A DNA stretch of 64,000 nucleotides from Symsagittifera roscoffensis (taxonomy: Eukaryota > Xenacoelomorpha > Acoela > Convolutidae): the NCBI RefSeq assembly GCF_963678635.1, contig NC_087064.1:1673926-1737925 (forward strand), given 5' to 3'. The translations under genes were made by a program, and so were the position numbers. Positions 1-11,380 of the stretch are shown piece after piece. Position 1 is the first letter of the stretch, and the number at the start of each line of letters is the position of its first letter. Under the pieces are notes generated by a model. The model did not search any database, had not been told where the DNA came from, and saw nothing but the letters and a program-made list of their open reading frames with translations.

Positions 1-3000
1 CCTCAAAGTCCTCACTACTCTCGCCCTAAAAGAATATCAGTTAGTTCGTGACAGTGCTTCACATGTGCTCTCTTCGCCTCCTCTACACCAATGTACCACA
101 CCTCAAAGTCCTCACTATTCTCGCCCTAAAACAATATCAGTTAGTTCGTGACAGTGCTTCACATGTGCACTCTTCGCCTCCTCTACACCAATGTACCACA
201 CCTCAAAGTCCTCACTACTCTCGCCCTAAAACAATATCAGTTAGTTCGTGACAGTGCTTCACATGTGCACTCTTCGCCTCCTCTACACCAATGTACCACA
301 CCTCAAAGTCCTCACTACTCTCGCCCTAAAACAATATCAGTTAGTTCGTGACAGTGCTTCACATGTGCACTCTTCGCCTCCTCTACACCAATGTACCACA
401 CCTCAAAGTCCTCACTACTCTCGCCCTAAAACAATATCAGTTAGTTCGTGACAGTGCTTCACATGTGCACTCTTCGCCTCCTCTACACCAATGTACCACA
501 CCTCAAAGTCCTCACTACTCTCGCCCTAAAACAATATCAGTTAGTTCGTGACAGTGCTTCACATGTGCACTCTTCGCCTCCTCTACACCAATGTACCACA
601 CCTCAAAGTCCTCACTACTCTCGCCCTAAAACAAAATCAGTTAGTTCGTGACAGTGCTTCACATGTGCACTCTTCGCCTCCTCTACACCAATGTACCACA
701 CCTCAAAGTCCTCACTATTCTCGCCCTAAAACAATATCAGTTAGTTCGTGACAGTGCTTCACATGTGCACTCTTCGCCTCCTCTACACCAATGTACCACA
801 CCTCAAAGTCCTCACTACTCTCGCCCTAAAACAATATCAGTTAGTTCGTGACAGTGCTTCACATGTGCACTCTTCGCCTCCTCTACACCAATGTACCACA
901 CCTCAAAGTCCTCACTACTCTCGCCCTAAAACAATATCAGTTAGTTCGTGACAGTGCTTCACATGTGCACTCTTCGCCTCCTCTACACCAATGTACCACA
1001 CCTCAAAGTCCTCACTACTCTCGCCCTAAAACAATATCAGTTAGTTCGTGACAGTGCTTCACATGTGCACTCTTCGCCTCCTCTACACCAATGTACCACA
1101 CCTCAAAGTCCTCACTACTCTCGCCCTAAAACAATATCAGTTAGTTCGTGACAGTGCTTCACATGTGCACTCTTCGCCTCCTCTACACCAATGTACCACA
1201 CCTCAAAGTCCTCACTACTCTCGCCCTAAAACAAAATCAGTTAGTTCGTGACAGTGCTTCACATGTGCACTCTTCGCCTCCTCTACACCAATGTACCACA
1301 CCTCAAAGTCCTCACTATTCTCGCCCTAAAACAATATCAGTTAGTTCGTGACAGTGCTTCACATGTGCACTCTTCGCATCCTCTACACCAATGTACCACA
1401 CCTCAAAGTCCTCACTACTCTCGCCCTAAAACAATATCAGTTAGTTCGTGACAGTGCTTCACATGTGCACTCTTCGCCTCCTCTACACCAATGTACCACA
1501 CCTCAAAGTCCTCACTACTCTCGCCCTAAAACAATATCAGTTAGTTCGTGACAGTGCTTCACATGTGCACTCTTCGCCTCCTCTACACCAATGTACCACA
1601 CCTCAAAGTCCTCACTACTCTCGCCCTAAAACAATATCAGTTAGTTCGTGGCAGTGCTTCACATGTGCACTCTTCGCCTCTTCTACACCAATGTACCACA
1701 CCTCAAAGTCCTCACTACTCTCGCCCTACAACAATATTAGTTAGTTCGTGACAGTGCTTCACATGTGCACTCTTCGCCTCATCTACACCAATGTACCACA
1801 CCTCAAAGTCCTCACTACTCTCACCCTAAAACAATATCAGTTAGTTCGTGAACGTGCTTCACATGTGCACTCTTCGCCTCATCTACACCAATGTACCACA
1901 CCTCAATGTCCTCACTACTCTCGCCCTAAAACAACATCAGTTAATTCGTGAACGTGCTTCACATGTGCACTCTTCGCCTCCTCCACCCCAATGTACCACA
2001 CCTCAAAGTCCTCACTACTCTCGCCCTAAAACAATATCAGTTAGTTCGAGACAGTGCTTCACATGTGCACCCTTCGCCTCATCTACACCAATTTACCACA
2101 ACTCAAAGTCCTCACTACTCTCGCCCTAAAACAACATCAGTTAACTCGTGAACGTGCTTCACATGTGCACTCTTCGCCTCCTCCACCCCAATGTACCACA
2201 CCTCAAAGTCATCACTACTCTCGCCCTAAAATAATATCAGTTAGTTCGTGACAGTGCTTCACATGTGCACTCTTCGCCTCATCTACACCAATGTACCACA
2301 CCTCAAAGTCCTCACTACTCTCATCCTGAAACAATATCAGTTAGTTCGTGACAGTGCTTCACATGTGCACTCTTCGCCTCATCTACACCAATGTACCACA
2401 CCTCAAAGTCCTCACTACTCTCGCCCTAAAAAATATCAGTTAGTTCGAGACAGTGCTTCACATGTGCACCCTTCGCCTCATCTACACCAATTTACCACAC
2501 CTCAAAGTCCTCACTACTCTCGCCCTAAAACAACATCAGTTAATTCGTGAACGTGCTTCACATGTGCACTCTTCGCCTCCTCCACCCCAATGTACCACAC
2601 CTCAAAGTTATCACTACTCTCGCCCTAAAACAATATCAGTTAGTTCATGACAGTGCTTCACATGTGCACTCTTCGCCTCATCTACACCAATGTACCACAC
2701 CTCAAAGTCCTCACTACTCTCACCCTGAAACAATATCAGTTAGTTCGTGACAGTGCTTCACATGTGCACTCTTCGCCTCATCTACACCAATGTACCACAC
2801 CTCAAAGTCCTCACTACTCTCGCCCTAAAACAACATCAGTTAATTCGTGAACGTGCTTCACATGTGCACTCTTCGCCTCCTCCACCCCAATGTACCACAC
2901 CTCAAAGTCCTCACTACTCTCGCCCTAAAACAATATCAGTTAGTTCGTGACAGTGCTTCACATGTGCACTCTTCGCCTCATCTACACCAATGTACCACAC

Positions 3001-6000
3001 CTCAAAGTCCTCACTACTCTCGCCCTAAAACAACATCAGTTAATTCGTGAACGTGCTTCACATTTGCACTCTTCGCCTCATCTACACCAATGGACCACAC
3101 CTCAAAGTCCTGACTACTCTCGCCCTACAACAATATCAGTTAGTTCGTGAACGTGCTTCACATATGCACTCTTCGCCTCATCTACACAATGTACCACACC
3201 TCAAAGTCCTCACTACTCTCGCCCTAAAACAATATCAGTTAGTTCGTGACAGTGCTTCACATGTGCACTCTTCGCCTCATCTACACCAATGTACCACACC
3301 TCAAAGTCCTCACTACTCTCGCCCTAAAACAACATCAGTTAATTCGTGAACGTGCTTCACATGTGCACTCTTCGCCTCCTCCACCCCAACGTAACACTCC
3401 TCAAAGTTCTCACTACTCTCGCCCTCAAACAATATCAGTTAGTTCGTGACAGTGCTTCACATGTGCACTCTTCGCCTCATCTACACCAATGTATCACATC
3501 TCAAAGTCCTCACTACTCTCACCCTAAAACAATATCAGTTATTTCGTGAACGTGCTTCACATGTGCACTCTTCGCCTCATCTACACCAATGTACCACACC
3601 TCAAAGTCCTCACTACTCTCACCCTAAAACATTATCAGTTAGTTCGTGACAGTGCTTCACATGTGCACTCTCCGCCTCATCTACACCAATGTACCACACC
3701 TCAAAGTCCTCACTACTCTCGCCCTAAAACAACATCAGTTAATTCGTGAACTTGCTCCAAATGTGCACTCTTCGCCTCCTCCACCCCAATGTACCACACC
3801 TCAAAGTCCTCACTAATTTTGCCCTAAAACACTACCCGTTAGTTCGTGAACGTGCTTCACATGTGTACTCTTCGCCTCCTCCACCCCAATGTACCACAAT
3901 TCAAAGTCCTCACTACTCTCGCCCTAAAACAATATCAGTTAGTTCGTGAACGTGTTTCACATGTGCTTTCTTCGCCTCCTCCACCCCAATGTACCACACC
4001 TCAAAGTCCTCACTACTCTCGCCCTAAAACAACATCAGTTAGTTCGTGAACGTGCTTCACATGTGCACTCTTCGCCTTCTCCACCCCAATGTACCACACC
4101 TCAAAGTCCTCACTACTCTCGCCCTAAAACACTATCAGTTAGTTATTGAACGTGCTTCACATGTGCACTCTTCGCCTCCTCTACCCCAATGTACCACACC
4201 TCAAAGTCCTCACTACCCTCGCCCTAAAACAATATCAGTTAGTTCGTGAACGTGCTTCACATGTCCACTTTTCACCTCCTCAAACCCAATGTACCACACC
4301 TCAAATTCCTCACTACTCTCGTCCTAAAACAATATCAGTTAGTTCGTGAACGTGCTTCACATGTGCTTTCTTTGCCTCCTCCACCCCAATGTACCACACC
4401 TCAAAGTCCTCACTACTCTCGCCCTAAAACACTATCAGTTAGTTCGTGAATGTGCTTCACATGTGCACTCTTCGCCTTCTCCACCCCAATGTACCACACC
4501 TCAAAGTCCTCACTACTCTCGCCCTAAAACACTATCAGTTAGTTATTGAACGTGCTTCACATGTGCACTCTTCGCCTCCTCTACCCCAATGTACCACACC
4601 TCAAAGTCCTCACTACCCTCGCCCTAAAACAATATCAGTTAGTTCGTGAACGTGCTTCACATGTGCTTTCTTCGCCTCCTCCACCCCAATGTACCACACC
4701 TCAAAGTCCTCACTACTCTCGCCCTAAAACAACATCAGTTAGTTCGTGAACGTGCTTCACATGTGCACTCTTCGCCTTCTCCACCCCAATGTACCACACC
4801 TCAAAGTCCTCACTACTCTCGCCCTAAAACACTATCAGTTAGTTATTGAACGTGCTTCACATGTGCACTCTTCGCCTCCTCTACCCCAATGTACCACACC
4901 TCAAAGTCCTCACTACCCTCGCCCTAAAACAATATCAGTTAGTTCGTGAACGTGCTTCACATGTCCACTTTTCACCTCCTCAACCCCAATGTACCACACC
5001 TCAAATTCCTCACTACTCTCGTCCTAAAACAATATCAGTTAGTTCGTGAACGTGCTTCACATGTGCTTTCTTTGCCTCCTCCACCCCAATGTACCACACC
5101 TCAAAGTCCTCACTACTCTCGCCCTAAAACACTATCAGTTAGTTCGTGAATGTGCTTCACATGTGCACTCTTCGCCTCATCCACCCCAATGTACCACACC
5201 TCAAAGTCCTCACTACTCTCGCCCTAACAAAATATCAGTTAGTTCGTGAACGTGCTTCACATGTGCAATTTTCACCTCCTCAAACCCAATGTACCACACC
5301 TCAAAGTCCTGACTACTCTCACCCTAAAAAACTATCATTAGTTCGTGACAGTGCTTCACATGTGCAATTTTCGACTCCTCAACCCGCATGTACCACGCCT
5401 CAAAGTCATCACTACTCTCACCCTAAAACAACATCAGTTAGTTCGTGAACGTGCTTCACATGTGCTTTCTTTGCTTCCTCCACCCCAATGTACCACACCT
5501 CAAAGTCCTCACTACTCTCTCCCTAAAACACTATCAGTTAGTTCTTGAACGTGCTTCACATGTGCACTCTTTGCCTCCTCCACCCCAATGTACCACACCT
5601 CAAAATACTCACTACTCTCACCCTAAAAAACTATCATTAGTTCGTGACAGTGCTTCACATGTGCAATTTTCGACTCATCAACCCCGCACCGCATGTACCA
5701 CTACTCAAAGTCATCACTACTCTCACCCTAAAACACTATCAGTTAGTTCGTGACAGTGCCTCACATGTGCTTTCTTCCCCTCCTCCAACCCAATGTATCA
5801 CAACTCAAAGTCCTCACTACTCTCACCCTATAAAACTATCAGTTAGTTCGTGAGAGTGCTTCAAATGTGCACCTTACGCCTCCTCCACCCCAAGGTACCA
5901 CACCTCAAAGTCCTCACTACTCTCGCCCTAACAAAATATCAGTTAGTTCGTGAACGTGCTTCACCTGTGCACTTTTCAACTCCTCAACCCCAATGTACCA

Positions 6001-6452
6001 CACCTCAAAGTCCTCACTACTCTCACCCTAAAAAACTATCATTAGTTCGTGACAGTGCTTCACATGTGCAATTTTCGACTCATCAACCCGCATGTACCAC
6101 ACCTCAAAGTCATCACTACTCTCACCCTAAAACACTATCAATTAATTCGTGACAGTGCTTCACATGTGCTTTCTTCCCCTCCTCCAACCCAATGTATCAC
6201 AACTCAAAGTCCTCACTACTCTCGCCCTAAAACAATATCAGCTAGTTCGTGAACCTGCTTCACATGTGCTTTCTTCGCCTCCTTCACCCCAATGTATCAC
6301 ACCTCAAAGTCCTCACTACTCTCGTCCTAAAACAATATCAGTTAGTTTGTGAACGTGCTTCACATGTGCTTTCTTAGCCTCCTCCACCCCAATTTACCAA
6401 ACCTCAAAGTCCTCACTACTCTCGCCCTAAAACAATATCAGTTAATAATTAG
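1..6452 (+). repeat. 100-bp satellite array 1
   Basis: About 64 head-to-tail copies of a unit of almost exactly 100 bp, recognisable by CTTCACATGTGCACTCTTCG and TCTCGCCCTAAAACAATATC. The array runs off the left edge of the window. Units at 1-1750 are nearly identical (GTGACAGTGCTTC, CTCTACACCA). From about 1750 to 3750 they mix with a second type (GTGAACGTGCTTC, CTCCACCCCA), and to the right they become more divergent, with indels giving units of 97-105 bp. Short reading frames of 60-100 codons recur at 100-bp steps only because the unit lacks stops in one phase. The period is not a multiple of three, so these are not genes. A centromeric or heterochromatic satellite is plausible but not shown. 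Confidence 0.97.
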
Positions 6453-9400
6453 CCGTTTTTGACGGAGTTTTAAAATATTATTCGTAAGGTATTGTTTTCT
6501 TGAGCTTATATTTGATAAGATATTTCACCTGTGATTGTTTTTCGTAAAGTTTGGCCAATTTGGGCTAATTAACGAGCGATACAATCGCACTATTAACGAG
6601 TCAGCGAAAATTTAAACCGTCTTAGAAATCGTTCCAAGTTGTGGTTTAAGGAAGCTTATTTGCCATAATTTATTTAATACTAGGAGCAAAATCTATCACT
6701 TTGTGCTTTATATGGCTTGGATAAAAAAACTCAAATAAGAAAAATTTTAATTTCATTTTATTACCTTAAATTTTTAAAGGTTATTACTGCTCCATAGAAG
6801 TCAAAACGCAGTCGGAACAATCGAGGCTTCGCCCTGATACGATCAGCCTTGGTTTTAATTCAAACCAATTTTACAGAGTTTAAGTATTGATTCGAAATTT
6901 TTTAGCTTGTCCTAGACTAAATTGCGAAGCGCGAAACTTCTCGAAAGTTTTCACTTTTTCATTACGCAAATTATTTAGGAGTGGCAAAATATCCCGCAAT
7001 CATAATCGTTCCAAATTGCATTGAGGCAAACAAAAATTGGTCATGTAATTGGACTCAAATTTCATATTGGACTCATATTTTAAGTGCGTTTTTTAGATTT
7101 GAGAGGATCGATTTTAATAATGGGTTCGAAATTCCTTCCAGCAAAAAAATCTGTTTTTACGAATCATGTCATAACCTCGGACGGACGTGTTGTGTGTGGG
7201 GGTCAGATTTATATTGACAAATGCTCCAAAAATTGGCAAAATATTAACTGCAAAATGTTTGTGATTTTGTTCAGTAAATTTTTGTGGTGAATTGTTAACT
7301 TTGGCCTTTGAGTTTCCGTTATTGTATCAAGCGACAGCGGAGATCTTTCAAATTGTCTTACATAAAAGAAATAGCAAAAAAAGTTTTATATGGAAAAAAA
7401 AACTTTTTGAGGAAGTTCCAATCTTACAAACTTCATTTATTAAATTTTTTTTATCTGGGAACCTTCATACAGCCTAAATTTGTCAGAAGTTGTAAGTTTC
7501 CCATAATATCAATTCCGATTTCAGTATAGCGACTTTTTCTCAGTCCGTGGTCCGAATTACCTTAACTGCCGAATTACCTCAAACCATTGATGGAATGTCT
7601 CCACTTGAAACGCTTTTTCAACCGGAAAGCCGCCATTGAATCGAAAACCAAAAATTTTGAATTTTCAAAAAAAAACGTTTGGTTATGGTGCTTTTTTAAA
7701 TATGTTTTGGTAAAATCTTTGAAACTGATATCAAGTTTTACTGTTTTGAGCAAGAAAACAGTTGTTGTTTTTTATCTACAGCTGATTAATTTTGCAGTTA
7801 AAATTCAAAAAAGGTTTTGTATTGAATGTTTTTTATAGAAAAAAAATTGATTACGCTTTCCATTTTGCCTTCACTTTTTGTTCTAAACACGGAAAAATTA
7901 GCACATCAGGTGAGTTTTTAAAGCAAATAAATGATAAATTTTACTGTCAGATGAGGTCTAACGAACGCCCTCCCCCCACTCTCAGGGATTCGACCCCCTG
8001 CCGACGCAAAGGGTCCCCCCCTTTGTATTATTTTGAGATATTTGTTTTTGGTGACGGGCCCTAAAACTTTCATAAAGGCGCATTTGGCGCCAATATACAC
8101 ACACTAATTTTGAGGGGGGAGCTTGCACCAAAAAAAAGCATTTTTTTGGACAAAAATTTCCAAAAGCTGCCTAAAAACGCGTTTTGGCTTTTTTTTCAAA
8201 ACTTTGCCTGAGGCGCTGAAAATTTCGACCAAAGCAAGGTCTCTGTAGTGCTTGGGAGAGCTCGCAAATCAGTTCGGGCGACCTACAAAAAACGACAAAA
8301 CTTTCGAATTTTTTCTAAAAATCCGCCCCCCGCCCTCGAGAAAATCCTAGTCCTGCCCCTGCTGTTAATCAAATGTTAATAAGTTTGAGAGTAAAAATGA
8401 CTCCATTTATTAAACTTTGGTTCATTGCAGAATCGTTGAAAGATTTTTTCTACCGTTGCGTCGTTGCGTGGTTTTGGTTTCGGTTGCTAACTTAATAGTT
8501 ACAGTTTTTATATTGCTAGCTAGTGGTTTTTGGCATGTTTCAACTGAACTGATGACAATTTTGACGTTCATTTTTCAATTTCTCGTACTTCAAAAAATTG
8601 ATATTAATTTTTGGAAATTCGAAAAAAGCTTAATAAATATTTTTGGGTTGGTTTTTGATTCAGTCAATTTTTCAACTTCCCAACTAAGATTTTTTGACGG
8701 ATTTTGCATAACTATCTGGAAAAAAAAATTGTTGTCTTGAACTCAAAATCACAAATCCATTTTACCAGTGATTATGTTTCGTAGATTTATTGTTGTTTAA
8801 AAATTGCTAACTTGGTTCATTTGGGATAATTAACCAGCGACGAAATGCACTCTTATAACACTTGTAGGCGGAAAATTAATGCATTCCAAATAGAAATGAG
8901 GCAAGCATTTTGGTCCTTTTAAAACAATAAGAGATGCTAAACACGTCCACTGTATCTTACATAGCAAATGAGGGATAAAATGAAAAAAAAACTAAACAAT
9001 TTTTTTTTTCGATCATATCGTCAATTGTTCAACCAAATTTTTTTTAATCAGTCTTAAAGTGCAGTCGGAGCATTCAAGTTCTCACCCTGATATATGAGTA
9101 GTCTTGTTGTTCCGACTTTTCAATCAAACGGAATACTTATCTTTTGAAGATATAATTTTAATCAGTCAATTTTCGGCTATCGAAATAATAATTTTTAATA
9201 TCAAAGTTGTATATGCAATTGAGATATCGGCTCCCTGATATCAAATTTAAAATAAAAATTTTAGATCCCGATATTGTTTTAAATGATCTGGATGTTTAAC
9301 AAGTGCCAATTTGGTTATTCGCTGGCCAAATTGTGCGATCTTTAAGCGTAACGCAAATTATTTATGCGTTGCTAATTGTTATGCGCTTGAAAACAGTTTC

Positions 9401-11116
9401 AAATTAAATTGCGGCTACTTATTTGGTCGTATTAATTTCATGTGATTCAGTTTTTCACATTTTATCTTCAATTTTGACCAAACTTTTGAGTTTTTTTGTT
9501 CCGAATTTTGTTTAAAAAAAGCAACGGAATATTTGTGCTCGGGGTAGGTTTTTCTTTATTCCGACAAATTTCGACTTTTTAAAAAGCCTTTTGAAGGAAT
9601 TTTTTTTCAATCATTCAAAAAGCATTGTTGTTTTGAGCTTACATTTGAGAAAATATTTCACCTAAGCTCAGTTTTTTGAATTTATGGGGGCTTAAAGATT
9701 GGCAGTTTGACAATTCACGCGGAGACAATTAACGCGCGATATTTTTCGCGCTATTAACGCGTAAGCTGAGATTTATTCCATCTTAGAAATCGTTTCAAAT
9801 TGGTTGAAGAAAGCTCATTCGCCATAATTGATTTATTTATAGAAGCAAAATTTATTACTTTGTACTTTATATGCCGTGCGGGGGATGATTTTTGTTAAAA
9901 TTCTTGAGTTTTTTTTTTAATTTTCATTATATTTTTTTTTATTTTTTCTTACAAATAGTTTTTAAAATTTTTTCAGGTTATCACTGTTTCATAGACCTTA
10001 AAAAGCAGTATGAAAAATCAAGGTTTCGCCCTGATACGAGCAGTCTTGTTATTTTTATGCCAAAAAATTATGTAAAAAGGGTTAAGAAGCATTCGGATCT
10101 TTCAGGGCTTTGCCATGATGTACGAGTAGTCTTGTTTATATCAATTGTTGTTTCATTGCCAGGCCCAAAAATGCACCTTTCCTCCCAATAAGGCTGGAAA
10201 AACATGTGCGGCGGGCCAGCATTAGGGTTTTTTTTTCCTTGAATTTTTTTTGTGTTTTGTAATTCAGAAGCAAATGATTGAAAAAAATAGCACAGCTTTA
10301 TGTGCTAGATGTACTCTTGAAAAATTTTGCTCATTTATGTGATCTCTTCGCTCGATGCGGATTCCGTGCCAACAAATTTAGGCTACAGAAATTTTCTGTT
10401 TATGGTTTTAGTGGAAAAATAATGCTTATTGGGATGGGCGGTTCAATTTTGACACGGTTTAAGGCATACAAGACTATCAAACAAGAAATAAAAATCTGTG
10501 TGATTTATAAAAAGTCTACTTTAGCCTCGTGATATATAATTTTTTTTTTTCGTTTTCCGTATAGGTTGATCCTTCAGGTTTCTCAATCTGCCTCAGATTG
10601 TTCCTTTTTTTATTTGAAGATTTTTATTTCAAAATCGATCGACCATATCATCAATTGAAAATTTAAAGCGCTAGATTGAAACTCCTATCACTAACTTGAG
10701 AGTGAGTGGTTGTTTCTGTTCCGACCACTACAAGTTGGGAAAAACTTGGTTTTGTATTTTATTTCAAAAAATTTTTCCACGCTAATTTAATTGCTAATGG
10801 GACTGAGTCGAGTGTGATAGCATATTCAAGCCTTTTCAGTCCTGTTCGAACGATATTTATAGACAAAAAGCTCGATTTAAGCAGCGAACGTTTGGGGTTA
10901 CTCCATTAAAATTGTTTTCTTTCTAGCGCTTTCTTGGCTATAAACAATTTGAAAAATTTGCATCAAAAAGTTGAAAATATGAAAAAATTACAACAATTAA
11001 AAATCGTTGATAAACCTTTTAAAATTGTTAAACCATGAACAAAATTAATACTTTTGAAAAAATAGTAAACTGTTTTTTCTTAAATTTTTTTTGTGAATGT
11101 GTTGGGAACCGATAAC
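6453..11116 (+). mobile_element. Large non-coding repeat element, copy 1 (one arm plus core)
   Basis: This stretch matches the reverse complement of 25640 down to about 21240 in copy 2. 6453-7975 corresponds to the inverted arm and 7975-10880 to the core; the match ends near 10880. The last ~230 bp (10885-11116) has no counterpart in copy 2. The element contains internal repeats of a ~0.5-kb sub-unit: 6453-6850 and 9480-10140 both carry the series TTTCACCTGTGATTG-like, GGCCAATTTGG, TTAACGCGCGATA-like, CAGTCGGAAC and CTTCGCCCTGATACGAG. The longest open frames are about 110 codons and AT-biased, with no recognisable domain, so it looks non-autonomous. Class unknown; a foldback or composite DNA element is the best guess. 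Confidence 0.75.
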
Positions 11117-11180
11117 GTTTTTAGGGCGAGAGTAGTGAGGACTTTGAGGTGTGGTAATTTGGGGCGGAGGAGGCAAGGAG
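11117..11180 (-). repeat. Inverted satellite stub before the gap
   Basis: Reading the minus strand, this is the satellite unit (CCTCAAAGTCCTCACTACTC followed by TCGCCCTAAAA), in the opposite orientation to both large arrays. It runs straight into the run of Ns. The satellite is therefore inverted on the right side of element copy 1. Alternatively the contig ending here was joined in an arbitrary orientation. Confidence 0.9.
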
Positions 11181-11380
11181 NNNNNNNNNNNNNNNNNNNN
11201 NNNNNNNNNNNNNNNNNNNNNNNNNNNNNNNNNNNNNNNNNNNNNNNNNNNNNNNNNNNNNNNNNNNNNNNNNNNNNNNNNNNNNNNNNNNNNNNNNNNN
11301 NNNNNNNNNNNNNNNNNNNNNNNNNNNNNNNNNNNNNNNNNNNNNNNNNNNNNNNNNNNNNNNNNNNNNNNNNNNNNNNN
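11181..11380. other. Assembly gap, 200 Ns
   Basis: Exactly 200 N bases, the conventional size of a scaffolding join of unknown true length. Satellite lies on both sides but in opposite orientations. The order and orientation of the sequence to the left relative to the right is therefore not established by this sequence. Confidence 0.99.

Noticed and set aside
48..6352. Dozens of 67-100-codon frames inside the satellite, all with very similar protein sequence
   Set aside because: They recur every 100 bp, overlap each other, and exist because the repeat lacks stops in one phase. The unit length is not a multiple of three and no start or splice context is conserved.
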